Position numbers and translations under genes: made by a program
Shown: positions 8,758-17,543 of the stretch, in pieces
How the letters are laid out: every line of letters begins with the position of its first letter
How positions within the stretch are numbered: the first letter of the stretch is position 1
Assembly: GCF_004367585.1 (NCBI RefSeq)
Contig: NZ_CP038015.1
Coordinates: forward strand, 3,044,001-3,108,000
Length of the DNA: 64,000 bases
Source: Paenisporosarcina antarctica
GTDB lineage: Bacteria; Bacillota; Bacilli; Bacillales_A; Planococcaceae
Reading direction: 5' to 3'
The notes under the pieces: model-generated
The model's input: only the letters and a program-made list of their open reading frames with translations
The model's database searches: none
What the model was told of the DNA's origin: nothing

Positions 8758-8902
8758 TCTTGATTTCCCCTTTTGTATTAAATTTACATATATTAATATA
8801 ATTTAAGCTACAGAGAATTTATTGTCAATTCATTTTTTTGAAAAATTATATTTTATATGAATGATCCATTTATTTTCTAATTTACAATTCAGTAAACATG
8901 AA

Positions 8903-8936
8903 AAAAAGCAAAGCTTTGTCTGTCACTTTGCTTTTT
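8903..8936 (-). terminator. Terminator of the alpha/beta hydrolase gene
   Basis: On the minus strand AAAAAGCAAAG pairs with CTTTGCTTTTT and runs into a T-tract, 43 bases after the hydrolase stop. Confidence 0.8.
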
Positions 8937-8978
8937 GGTACATATATTATTTCCACTAGTCTTTACATAGTTCGAAAG

Positions 8979-9770
8979 TTATTTTCTTAAAAACGCTTGA
9001 ATTTCCGATATGAGTAATTCCGGCTTCTCCATCATGCTCATATGACCAGCACCTTTTATTAATGCTTGTGAAATAGTTTCTTTTTGAACTGAAAATGTTT
9101 TTTCTGGTGGAATAACTCGATCTTTTTCTCCAGCAATTAGTAAAGACGGTAGCATGCTATTTTTTAATACGTGATTTCGGTCTGGCCGATTTTTCATAGC
9201 CTTTAACATACCGATTGTCCCTTCTTCACTTGTTTCATAGCCAATTTCTTTAGTTTTTTCAATGTCTTTTGCATGCGTTTCCAAGTTTTCAGAAGCAAAT
9301 AATTTTGGGACTAAACCATCGATCAGAGAAGAAACTCCTTCAGATATCACTTTTTCAATTGATGCATCTCGACCTTCTTTCGCTTCCTTTGAGTCCGGAA
9401 ATGCGGTCGAATGAATAATTGAAAAACCATTTAGTTGATCTTCATATTTTTCTGCAAATGCTAATGTTATGTATCCGCCCAAAGAATGTCCAAATAACGT
9501 TATTTTCCCAAACATTAATATGTCCATTAACTCTTTCAACGTATCCGCCATATACTCTATTTCATAATTCCCTTTTGGAAAAGTTGAATCTCCATGACCG
9601 GGTAAATCTAATACAATTACTCTATTCTCTTTAGACAAAGTCGGAATTACTTTATCCCAGTAAGCATGACTCCCACAAAAGCCATGTAGTAATACGATTA
9701 CTTCTCCTTCTCCACAATCTTGATATGCTAGTGTAAGGTTAGATAATTGAATTTGTTGCTGACCCATCAT
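8979..9770 (-). CDS. Alpha/beta fold hydrolase
   Basis: This 264-residue single-domain hydrolase has the oxyanion loop LLHGFCGS (about 28-35), the nucleophile elbow GHSLGG (Ser96), a catalytic Asp in GEKDRVIPPE and a His in GAGHMSMMEKPE. The pattern matches esterases, lactonases and MenH-like enzymes; the substrate is unknown. The start is one of two adjacent ATGs (9770 or 9767); AGGAG lies five or eight bases upstream of them. A longer reading from 9818 lacks a ribosome site. Cytoplasmic, monocistronic. Confidence 0.85.
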   Translation of the reverse strand: MMGQQQIQLSNLTLAYQDCGEGEVIVLLHGFCGSHAYWDKVIPTLSKENRVIVLDLPGHGDSTFPKGNYEIEYMADTLKELMDILMFGKITLFGHSLGGYITLAFAEKYEDQLNGFSIIHSTAFPDSKEAKEGRDASIEKVISEGVSSLIDGLVPKLFASENLETHAKDIEKTKEIGYETSEEGTIGMLKAMKNRPDRNHVLKNSMLPSLLIAGEKDRVIPPEKTFSVQKETISQALIKGAGHMSMMEKPELLISEIQAFLRK

Positions 9771-9952
9771 AACATCTCCTATTTTTAATGTTTTGTAATA
9801 CACATACCCCCATATCAAGTGATGTAATCTTAAATTTGATTTTTTCTGAATAATTAGTTAAACTTCACATACCATAACAGTATAATTACCTTGGAATTAT
9901 TTCAAGAAAAATTGGGCAAAGTACGCTTGATTTCTGTTACAACGCACTTTCA

Positions 9953-10090
9953 TGTTTCGAAGCTAGCGGCAGCGATGCAGAAGGCGGACGCTTTTCCCGC
10001 TGGAAAGATATTGGACGAATGACAGTTCGTCCAATATCTTTCCAACGAGTAACCGCAGGAGCACATGCTTTCTCGCCGCCTTTCACTACA
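9953..10090. repeat. Mosaic GC-rich intergenic repeat (copy 1)
   Basis: The 9.82-10.43 kb gap holds no gene. This GC-rich block contains an 18-bp perfect hairpin (10003-10020 with 10027-10044, core ATATTGGACGAA / TTCGTCCAATAT). It is flanked by modules GTTTCGAAGCTAGCG and GAGTAACCGCAGGAGCA. The same modules occur, in inverse order and strand, at 54293-54510 and partly at 33655-33845. It is a dispersed non-coding repeat of unknown role. Confidence 0.7.
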
Positions 10091-10388
10091 ACACCTGGTT
10101 AAAAATCAACAGTGATCTTGTAAAATGAAAGTACTTACACCCATATTTGGAGGACGATTTTTTATGTGCAATCCAAAAATTACTAAACATAAATAGATCA
10201 CTGAACAAAATTCACTTTCACTGAGACGAAAATTTAGTTTTAAAAAAATGAAATCACGTCTTCACATTTATCTAATTAACAAGAGTCACATCAAAGAGAT
10301 TCCGTTTTAGCATGTTAGACTCCATATACTAAAAACACCATAACATTGAGTTCTTGGCATCAAATTTATATACTTTCTTCTGTTTCAA

Positions 10389-10428
10389 AAAAAAAAAAAG
10401 CATACGTATAGTGCATACGCATGCTTTC
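10389..10428 (-). terminator. Terminator of the 141-residue hypothetical gene
   Basis: On the minus strand an imperfect stem, AAAGCATGCGTAT with ATACGTATGCTTT, is followed by a run of twelve or so Ts, just after the stop at 10435. Confidence 0.75.
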
Positions 10429-10434
10429 GTTTAT

Positions 10435-10860
10435 TTATTGAAAAAACTTAATTAATTGGTTGCTTGAAGGTTCTTGTAGTGGAAACGTTTCTTCACTGTC
10501 AGTCTGACACACTACGTGTAACGTAGGAGTTTCCTTAACAATAAATTTCCAATGTGAGGTTTTTGAAGTACTAGTTGCTTTAAGCTCTTCACGCATCATT
10601 TTCTTTCTGAAATTTGCAAGCTTAGCAATTAAGAAGCGTTCTTTGTAGCGAATAAGTAAATATCCATTATGAGCAATTCGGTTATATTTATTTAAACTAA
10701 CTTCTCTTAAATCAAATCCATTAGACTTGTTTTGAACAGACGGTGATAATACAAAAAAATCACGTTTTTTGAATATTGTTGTATTTAAATGTTGAATTAG
10801 CCCTAATTCATTTGTCAAAAAGTCCTTGTTAACGGCACTTGGAATTTGATTACTTTCCAT
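10435..10860 (-). CDS. Hypothetical protein, 141 residues
   Basis: I do not recognise this family. The ATG at 10860 (MESNQIPSAV) is chosen because GAGGTGGAG lies three to nine bases upstream; an earlier in-frame ATG at 10902 has no such site. The product is soluble and basic in its middle (YLLIRYKERFLIAKLANFRKKMM) and has no membrane segment or signal peptide. The alternating hydrophobic pattern suggests a mostly beta fold. It has its own terminator and no operon partner. The ribosome site, terminator and codon pattern support a real gene even though the function is unknown. Confidence 0.6.
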   Translation of the reverse strand: MESNQIPSAVNKDFLTNELGLIQHLNTTIFKKRDFFVLSPSVQNKSNGFDLREVSLNKYNRIAHNGYLLIRYKERFLIAKLANFRKKMMREELKATSTSKTSHWKFIVKETPTLHVVCQTDSEETFPLQEPSSNQLIKFFQ

Positions 10861-10925
10861 TACTCCACCTCTTCTAAAAGTTCTCTTACTGTAAGTATAC
10901 ACCCTTTTGAATGGAATTTCACTTA

Positions 10926-11250
10926 TTAAATAAATGGAAAACTCACTACTGATAGAATCACAAATCTTGTCGGACCATAAAATCGTTGCTGTTCAAGGGA
11001 TTGTAGTTGTTCTTCAAATTTGATAATATATTTTAAACCATAGGCTTTTGGCTTTAAATCAACAACATCCCGCCAATAACCACTCAAATAGGAGTCCTTA
11101 TCCTTTACATGGAGTGTTGAAAAATCGAGTTAAACAGCATACTAAAATTCATGGATTTCCACAAATATTATTGATTACATTATTACCAAATAGCTCATTT
11201 TGATGATCATTATCTTTTGGAAGTTGAACTAGCTTGTTCTATAGTATGGA
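10926..11250 (-). pseudogene. Decayed coding remnant, family unknown
   Basis: The minus strand carries protein-like sequence broken by stops and a frame change. The upstream part reads KLVQLPKDNDHQNELFGNN (about 11250-11165) and hits a stop. The downstream part (11129-10926) reads HVKDKDSYLSGYWRDVVDL, then KPKAYGLKYIIKFEEQL. There is no start codon or ribosome site. The composition looks like former coding sequence, possibly of a mobile element, but I cannot name it. Nothing else is seen in the 10.86-11.37 kb gap except the terminator at 11322-11358. Confidence 0.35.
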
Positions 11251-11321
11251 GGGTATCTTTTAGTCAAAATTAACTTCTTCATAACAACTGAGAAAAATCA
11301 ACATTTACAGGCTCAATTCAA

Positions 11322-11358
11322 AAAATAAGCAACCTTCACAATCAAAAGGCTACTTACT
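11322..11358 (-). terminator. Terminator of the phosphatase gene
   Basis: On the minus strand AAGTAGCCT pairs with AGGTTGCTT (with G-U pairs) and ends in a T-run, 14 bases after the stop of the phosphatase gene. Confidence 0.55.
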
Positions 11359-11371
11359 TATACTATGCTAT

Positions 11372-11794
11372 TTATCCCTTATATATTCGTTTTAGAGCTT
11401 CTTTTAATTGTGGTTTCACATTAACTTCAGGACGAATCATTTTCACTTTTTCTTCAGCTTCATCAATTGTATTCGCTAAACGAAGTTCTAATAGTGTAGC
11501 TACCGCCATTGTTCCTGTGCGACCACGTCCTGTATTACAATGGAAGAAAATTTTCTTACCATCTTGATAATCTTGAACGATTTGTTTTACACCTGTGCGA
11601 ATGGATTCATCCTGAAATTCCCCATCGTCTACAATCGGTTGATGTTTACTTATTTCGCTAGAGGATTCTGCAACTTCCGCTCGTAAATCGTATACTACAT
11701 CAATTTTTTCTTCAGAAATAGCGCTCTGTACATCGGCTACTCCCCCAATAAATATGCGATCATCAATTAATGCTTGATAATTTTTTACATTCAT
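11372..11794 (-). CDS. Dual-specificity/tyrosine phosphatase-like protein
   Basis: This small protein (140 residues) has the cysteine phosphatase signature HCNTGRGRT (His85, Cys86, Arg92), matching H-C-x5-R-T. The upstream VVYDLRAE segment and an aspartate-containing loop (PIVDDGEF) could supply the general acid. Such proteins dephosphorylate tyrosine, serine/threonine or small phosphorylated metabolites; the substrate is unknown. ATG start; AGGAGG lies seven bases upstream, and the gene begins only 12 bases after topB, so the two are probably co-transcribed. Cytoplasmic. Confidence 0.82.
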   Translation of the reverse strand: MNVKNYQALIDDRIFIGGVADVQSAISEEKIDVVYDLRAEVAESSSEISKHQPIVDDGEFQDESIRTGVKQIVQDYQDGKKIFFHCNTGRGRTGTMAVATLLELRLANTIDEAEEKVKMIRPEVNVKPQLKEALKRIYKG

Positions 11795-11806
11795 ATTAAT
11801 TTCCTC

Positions 11807-13924
11807 CTAAATAAAATTGAATTTGAGTTGACCATTGGTAAACATGAGTTTTGCATTAAAACTCTTCCCTGTTTTTGAAACAAAGCCGTTTAAAACTTCA
11901 GTTTCCCCTTTTGTACATAAATCTTCAACATGTATGACAGTTAATTGTTTCTTTAGTAAAATTGCAGGAAACGTTTGCTTGCAGCCTTCTTTATAAGCAG
12001 AACAACCATAGAAATTCTTTCTTGAAATAATCGTTCCTTTTTGACAAGTGGGACAAGTCGCCACTTCAACTCCACTTAAATCTATTTCAGTCGACATTTC
12101 AAACATCTTATCATGAAGTTGAGATGGCACTTCTTTGATTAGGTGATTCAAAAATTTTGCAATGCTCCCTAAAAATAACTCTGAAGATCCTGTACCAGTC
12201 CCTATTTTCTTCAAATATGCTTCCCATTTAGCTGTCATCGCTGGACTAGCAAGTAAATTCCCCTCAATCGCTTGGCAAAGTACGTTTCCTTTTTCAGTGA
12301 TTGAAACGACGTTTTTCTTCACTTCAATATAACCATGACGTTTAATCGTTTCAATAATTCCGCTCCGTGTTGCTTCAGTTCCAAGACCTTCAACTTCTTT
12401 TAGAATTTCATTTTCCACTGCGTCCTCTACAAACTTCCCACATGTTTTCATCATGGCGATGAGTTGTCCTTCTGTGTATGGTTTTGGTGGATTGGTCTGG
12501 CCTTCCTTTATTACCACTTTACCTTTGACTTGTTCATGCAGTGAAAGCTTCGGTAAGTTTGGTTCTTTTGATGCTTTAGAATCTGTGTCATTTGAAAATA
12601 ACACTTTCCACCCTTTATCAATTTCCACTTTGCCAGTTGACAAAAATGCAAGCCCATTGACATCTGTTGTAACAGATGTTTCTTGATACAAATAATTCGA
12701 GTGGAACATAGCAAGGGTTGTACGTAAAACTTCTTCATACAAATTCCGTTCTTCATTAGATAAGCGTGCTAATACCGCGACGGTCGGAATTTTTTTCGTC
12801 GGGATGATGGCGTAGTGTTCCTGCACTTTTGAACTGTCTACATAACGTTTACTTGGTGTTCTTGAAGCAACATTAAAAGGTTGATTAATTAATTTTTGAT
12901 ACGCTTCAACTTGGTTTTCAAGATATGTAAACTCATTCGGCGTAATGAATTGAGTATCTGTTCTTGGATACGTGACTAGTTTCTTTTCATATAAAGTCTG
13001 CATGGTTTTCAGTACATTAGCTGGACTATATTTCCATTTACGGTTCGCAGTTGCTTGGATGGTGGATAACGCGTGCAACTTTGGAGGGAGTGTCTTTTTA
13101 TCTTCTGTTTTTAAACGGCTAACTGTTCCAGGAATTTTTCCATCTATTTGATGTTTTCTCAAAAGTTCTTGTGCTTCTTCATGAACTTTCATCTTGCCTT
13201 TTACTTTGCCTTTATATGAACCTTGTTCAGCTTTGAACGTTCCTTCTAATTCAAAAAATGGCTCCGGAACAAAGCGCTCAATTTCTAGCGAGCGTTGGTA
13301 AATCAAATAAACGGTTGGCGATTGAACGCGTCCGATAGAAAACACTTCTCGAATCCCCTTTTTTTGAATGAGTAGTGTATACAGCCTTGAGCCATTCATT
13401 CCAACAAGCCAATCACTCATTTGACGCGCTTTTGCCTCTTCATACATCAACAAATCTTTCTTATTATCATGTAACTGAAGAAAGCCTTTGCGCACTTCAT
13501 CGACTTCAAGTGAATTAATCCATAGTCGTTTGATTGTTTTATTTTGTGCACGTGTGTGATCAAAAATACTATAGAAAATATTAGAACCTTCTCTATCTAC
13601 GTCACATGCATTTATAACCGTATCAGTTTCATAGATTAGTTTTTTAATAACACCAAACTGCTTCGCCTTTCCCTTTGCAATTTGAAATTGAAATTCCTCA
13701 GGTAAAATTGGCAATGTTTGAAGTGACCATTTCGCCCACTTTGGGTTGTGTGACTTTGGGTCACGCAGCTCAACTAAATGACCGATTCCCCAGGTAATAT
13801 AGGCCCCTTGAGGAAATATGTCACATGGTTGTACATCAAAAAAACCTTCATTCTTTTTTACCTTGAAAGCATCCGCATATGCTTTCGCCTGACTTGGCTT
13901 TTCTGCAATTATCACCGGTTTCAC
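11807..13924 (-). CDS. topB: DNA topoisomerase III (type IA)
   Basis: This single-strand passage enzyme decatenates and relaxes DNA, often with RecQ. The Toprim domain starts IIAEKPSQAKAY with the catalytic Glu, and the acidic triad lies in DVDREG (about 108-113). The active-site tyrosine is in LVTYPRTDTQF (about Tyr319). A C-terminal zinc finger (CPTCQKG...CSAYKEGC) is present. At 705 residues it is near the usual size. The start is GTG at 13924, preceded by AAAGGCGGGG; the longer frame from 14002 lacks a ribosome site. The sequence after the Toprim motif (DREGSNIF) departs from the usual DREGE. It sits beside the 1.1-kb tandem array. Confidence 0.92.
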   Translation of the reverse strand: MKPVIIAEKPSQAKAYADAFKVKKNEGFFDVQPCDIFPQGAYITWGIGHLVELRDPKSHNPKWAKWSLQTLPILPEEFQFQIAKGKAKQFGVIKKLIYETDTVINACDVDREGSNIFYSIFDHTRAQNKTIKRLWINSLEVDEVRKGFLQLHDNKKDLLMYEEAKARQMSDWLVGMNGSRLYTLLIQKKGIREVFSIGRVQSPTVYLIYQRSLEIERFVPEPFFELEGTFKAEQGSYKGKVKGKMKVHEEAQELLRKHQIDGKIPGTVSRLKTEDKKTLPPKLHALSTIQATANRKWKYSPANVLKTMQTLYEKKLVTYPRTDTQFITPNEFTYLENQVEAYQKLINQPFNVASRTPSKRYVDSSKVQEHYAIIPTKKIPTVAVLARLSNEERNLYEEVLRTTLAMFHSNYLYQETSVTTDVNGLAFLSTGKVEIDKGWKVLFSNDTDSKASKEPNLPKLSLHEQVKGKVVIKEGQTNPPKPYTEGQLIAMMKTCGKFVEDAVENEILKEVEGLGTEATRSGIIETIKRHGYIEVKKNVVSITEKGNVLCQAIEGNLLASPAMTAKWEAYLKKIGTGTGSSELFLGSIAKFLNHLIKEVPSQLHDKMFEMSTEIDLSGVEVATCPTCQKGTIISRKNFYGCSAYKEGCKQTFPAILLKKQLTVIHVEDLCTKGETEVLNGFVSKTGKSFNAKLMFTNGQLKFNFI

Positions 13925-14099
13925 CAAAGCCCCGCCTTTCTTCATTCCAATCTGTACTAAAAAGTATATCACCTGACGAACACATACTCTACATTTCATC
14001 AAAGCTTAACCTGTGGATAGGAGCTTCAATTTGCACTCTCTTTCACGATTTTCCGGGTTGAATTTTATGTACTTACCTGAAAATTGTATATCATATGAC

Positions 14100-15225
14100 A
14101 CACTACGCTGTTCTTTTGAAGTGTACACTGCGTTATTGCATTGTGCTGATGGTTTTATTCCTATTCATATTAATTTAATCCCGTTCGCGAGGTGTTTATT
14201 CCTTTTCGCGGTCGCTTTATTCCCTTTCAAACCCGTTTATTCCTGTTCACTTGTGTTTATTCCCATTCGCCCAACTTTTTCCACAAATACCCCGAAGCAC
14301 GCAGTGTGTAGGGGGCTAATTGGTTTGGTTTCCGCTACGCTGCTGTTTTTGAAGCACACACTGCGTTATGGCATGGTGCTGATGGTTTTATTCCTGTTCA
14401 TATTAATTTAATCCCGTTCACAAGGTGTTTATTCCTGTTCGCGGTCGCTTTATTCCCGTTCAAACCCGTTTTTTCCTGTTCAACTTGTGTTTATTCCCAT
14501 TCACCCAATTTTCTCCACAAAAATACCCCGAAGCACGTAGTGTGTAGGGGGGCTAATTGGTTTGGTTTCCGCTACGCTGCTGTTTTTGAAGCACACACTG
14601 CGTTATGGCATTGTGCTGATGGTTTTATTCCTGTTCATATTAATTTAATCCCGTTCACAAGGTGTTTATTCCTGTTCGCGGTCGCTTTATTCCCGTTCAA
14701 ACCCGTTTTTTCCTGTTCAACTTGTGTTTATTCCCATTCACCCAATTTTCTCCACAAAAATACCCCGAAGCACGTAGTGTGTAGGGGGCTAATTGGTTTG
14801 GTTTCCGCTACGCTGCTGTTTTTGAAGCACACACTGCGTTATGGCATTGTGCTGATGGTTTTATTCCTGTTCATATTAATTTAATCCCGTTCACAAGGTG
14901 TTTATTCCTGTTCGCGGTCGCTTTATTCCCGTTCAAACCCGTTTTTTCCTGTTCAACTTGTGTTTATTCCCATTCACCCAATTTTCTCCACAAAAATACC
15001 CCGAAGCACGTAGTGTGTAGGGGGCTAATTGGTTTGGTTTCCGCTGCGCTGCTGTTATAAAGTACAAACTGCGTTATGGCATGGTGCTGATGGTTTTATT
15101 CCCGTTCATATTGATTTAATCCCGTTCGCGAGGTATTTATTCCTGTATGCGATCGTTTTATTCCCCTTCAAACCCGTTTATTCCTGTTCAACTTGTGTTT
15201 ATTCCCATTCGCCCAATTACTTCCA
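14100..15225. repeat. Tandem array: about five 236-bp units, each with six 20-21-bp motifs
   Basis: The landmark CCCGAAGCAC recurs at 14291, 14527, 14764 and 15000 (periods 236, 237, 236). Each unit holds six head-to-tail copies of TTTATTCCYGTTC plus 7-8 variable bases, giving a 20-21-bp period, so about 30 motif copies in all. Each unit also has an 11-bp inverted repeat (ACGCAGTGTGT / ACACACTGCGT) about 60 bases apart. Central units are nearly identical; outer ones diverge. Plus-strand reading frames over it merely reflect the repeat and lack ribosome sites. A related array is at 53558-53687. Function unknown. Confidence 0.9.
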
Positions 15226-15267
15226 TTAAAATACTCATTCCAAAGTAGTTTGCCTACTTATCTGATT

Positions 15268-15345
15268 ACACAAAAAAGTGCCAGGCACCTCCCGTTTCGC
15301 TGGACGTTTTTTGTCCCACTCAACGTATTGATGCCTGGCATTTTC
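15268..15345 (-). terminator. Structured GTGCCAGGCAC repeat acting as terminator
   Basis: On the minus strand ATGCCAGGCA pairs with TGCCTGGCAC across about 50 bases and ends in a T-run, 15 bases after the acyl-CoA synthetase stop. A smaller inner hairpin, GGACnnnnnnnGTCC, lies inside. A second copy with the same two-stem plan is at 28750-28815, so this is a repeat family as well as a terminator. Confidence 0.65.
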
Positions 15346-15359
15346 GTGATATTCTTTAA

Positions 15360-16946
15360 TTAAGAATTTAATTTACGTAGATCGATTCGACGTGTTTTAC
15401 CAGAAGTTGTTTTTGGTAATTCGTCAATAAATTCAATGATACGTGGATATTTATAAGGTGCTGTTATTTCTTTTGTATGATTTTGAAGTTCTTTAATCAA
15501 TGCTGCTTTATCAGTTACTGCTCCAGGGTCACGCAATACGACATATGCTTTAACTACGCTTCCACGAATTTCGTCAGGAGCTGCTACAACTGCACATTCT
15601 TGAACTGCAGCATGCTTCATTAACGCATCTTCAACTTCAAATGGTCCAATCGTATACCCGGAGCTAATGATAATATCATCACTGCGGCCCTCAAACCAGA
15701 AGTATCCATCCTCATCACGAGATGCTTGATCGCCTGTTAAATACCATTCACCCCTAAATGATGCTTTTGTACGCTCAGGATCTAAGTAATATTCTTTAAA
15801 TAAAGCTGGGCAACTTTTGTGAACAGCAATGTCTCCTACTTCTCCTACTTCAGTTGGTTCACCATCTTCGTTAATAATATCTACTGGATTTCCTGGAGTT
15901 GGAAGGCCCATCGAACCAGGTTTCACTTCCATATCTTGCAATGTACCAACAAGCAATGTGTTTTCTGTTTGTCCATAGCCATCACGTACATTTAGCTGAA
16001 ATGCTCCTTGGAAAGCTTCGATTACTTGTCGATTCAGAGGTTCACCAGCTGAAACAGCACTGCGTAATTCTGGTAATTGATAGTCATTTAATGCTTCTAC
16101 TTTTGCCATAATACGGTATTCTGTTGGCGTACAACATAGCACATTTACTTTTTCATTTCCAAGAATTTCTAAATATTTAATCGGATCAAACGAACCGTTA
16201 TAAACTAGAGCCGTTGCACCTAGTGTGATAGTGGATAAAAAAGGACTCCAAATCCACTTTTGCCAACCCGGAGCCGCTGTAGCCCAAACCGTGTCGCCTT
16301 TTTCAACCCCTAGCCATTTTTTAGCTGCCGTTTGAACATGCGCATATCCCCAACCGTGAGTATGAACCGCGCCTTTTGGATTGCCAGTTGTACCTGAAGT
16401 ATAAGAAAGGAATGCCATATCTTCACGGTGTGTAGGGACTCCTTCAAAATTCACACTTTCTCGTGAAGCCAATTCTTCAAATGACTGCCAGCCTTCTTCT
16501 TGACCGCCAACAATCAATTTGTTTACTAAAGCATCTGTCTCTTCATCGATTAAATTCGTTTCAGCTGTCGTTTTATAATGAGCAACAATTCCTTTTGCTC
16601 CCGAATGATGCATGCGATAAAGTAAATCTTTTTTTCGCAACATTTCTGAACAAGGAATTGCAACAATTCCTGCTTTTAAACAAGCTAAATAAGTAAAATA
16701 GGCTTCCGGGATACGTGGAAGAATAATTAATAGTCGATCACCTTTTTGAATACCTAAATTCAACAATGTTTGTGAGAATTGATTTGACTTTTCAATCAGT
16801 TCTTTATATGAAATATCACGACGATTACCTGCGTCATCAAACCATCGTATCGCAAGAGTTTCCGTATCGTTCTTATATTGGTCTAGTTCTGAGGCAATGT
16901 TATATTGTTCCGGTGCTACTAATTGCTGTACATTCATCTTGTTCAT
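15360..16946 (-). CDS. ytcI: Acyl-CoA synthetase (AMP-binding, YtcI-like)
   Basis: This ANL-superfamily ligase of 528 residues activates a carboxylate to its acyl-CoA by way of an acyl-adenylate. The P-loop is YTSGTTGNPKGAVHTH. Later motifs are GYGQTE, the ATP-binding YLTGDQASRDEDGYFWFEGR, and the C-terminal lysine loop PKTTSGKTRR. Length and N-terminus resemble B. subtilis YtcI and medium-chain synthetases more than AcsA (about 570). ATG follows GAGGAG by eight bases. It is the last gene of an operon with an SSS symporter and its small subunit, which points to a short carboxylate such as acetate, propionate or butyrate (inference). It ends in a GTGCCAGGCAC-type terminator. Confidence 0.88.
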   Translation of the reverse strand: MNKMNVQQLVAPEQYNIASELDQYKNDTETLAIRWFDDAGNRRDISYKELIEKSNQFSQTLLNLGIQKGDRLLIILPRIPEAYFTYLACLKAGIVAIPCSEMLRKKDLLYRMHHSGAKGIVAHYKTTAETNLIDEETDALVNKLIVGGQEEGWQSFEELASRESVNFEGVPTHREDMAFLSYTSGTTGNPKGAVHTHGWGYAHVQTAAKKWLGVEKGDTVWATAAPGWQKWIWSPFLSTITLGATALVYNGSFDPIKYLEILGNEKVNVLCCTPTEYRIMAKVEALNDYQLPELRSAVSAGEPLNRQVIEAFQGAFQLNVRDGYGQTENTLLVGTLQDMEVKPGSMGLPTPGNPVDIINEDGEPTEVGEVGDIAVHKSCPALFKEYYLDPERTKASFRGEWYLTGDQASRDEDGYFWFEGRSDDIIISSGYTIGPFEVEDALMKHAAVQECAVVAAPDEIRGSVVKAYVVLRDPGAVTDKAALIKELQNHTKEITAPYKYPRIIEFIDELPKTTSGKTRRIDLRKLNS

Positions 16947-16969
16947 CTTTTCATCTCCTCATTAAGTTA

Positions 16970-17524
16970 TTAACTAAGTGAACCAGTTGGGACTACTAAA
17001 TAATAAATACTTGCTAAAAATATAAATGAAATTAACACCGATAAATACGACTTAACTCCATTTAAATTCTGAGTTGTTTGAATAATTCTAACACTTATGA
17101 AGTACATCCATAGCACACTAATGATTAATAATAGAAATATTCCAATATGACCATTTCCAATACCGACTAAAAATGGAACACCAAGCAATCCAGGAAGTAG
17201 GGCTACTGGCGTCGCACGATTTAATTCTTTTAATATACCAGGACCCCCAAAACCTCGAGCCCCAGCCCACAATAAGAAAGTTAATCCGAGTTTTGTTATG
17301 AACACCATTATAATTCCAAATCCTAGGAAAATAGCCGGTACGAAGAAATTCTTTAATACATCCGATTCAAAACTACTAATATAGGAAATGTTTGAAACGA
17401 TAGACAGTACACCATAGCCAATCCCAATAAGAAGTAGTAAAAGACGACTCATTAGTAGTATCTTCGGGGTATTTAAAAATGCACGAAAAGTTGGTTTATC
17501 TAAGATCATCATTTTTCCGACCAT
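16970..17524 (-). CDS. Yip1 domain family membrane protein
   Basis: This integral membrane protein of about 184 residues has five hydrophobic segments in the Yip1 arrangement. The N-terminal cytoplasmic stretch KPTFRAFLNTPK is typical, and a GPGILKELNRATPVALLPGLLGVPF loop precedes the later segments. The function of bacterial Yip1-domain proteins is unknown. The start is ATG at 17524: AAGGAG lies eight bases upstream of it, but only two bases from the alternative ATG at 17530. It lies between the symporter and acyl-CoA synthetase genes with gaps of about 20 bases, so it belongs to that operon and may assist transport or membrane organisation (inference). Confidence 0.75.
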   Translation of the reverse strand: MVGKMMILDKPTFRAFLNTPKILLMSRLLLLLIGIGYGVLSIVSNISYISSFESDVLKNFFVPAIFLGFGIIMVFITKLGLTFLLWAGARGFGGPGILKELNRATPVALLPGLLGVPFLVGIGNGHIGIFLLLIISVLWMYFISVRIIQTTQNLNGVKSYLSVLISFIFLASIYYLVVPTGSLS

Positions 17525-17543
17525 TTTCATCACTCCTTCATCC

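Noticed and set aside
14150-15220. CRISPR array
   Set aside because: The motif is only about 13 bp, the variable parts are 7-8 bp and recur in each unit, and no cas genes are present.
14013-15229. Open frames of 66-132 codons on the plus strand across the array
   Set aside because: They lie wholly within the tandem repeat, resemble one another only because of it, and have no ribosome sites.
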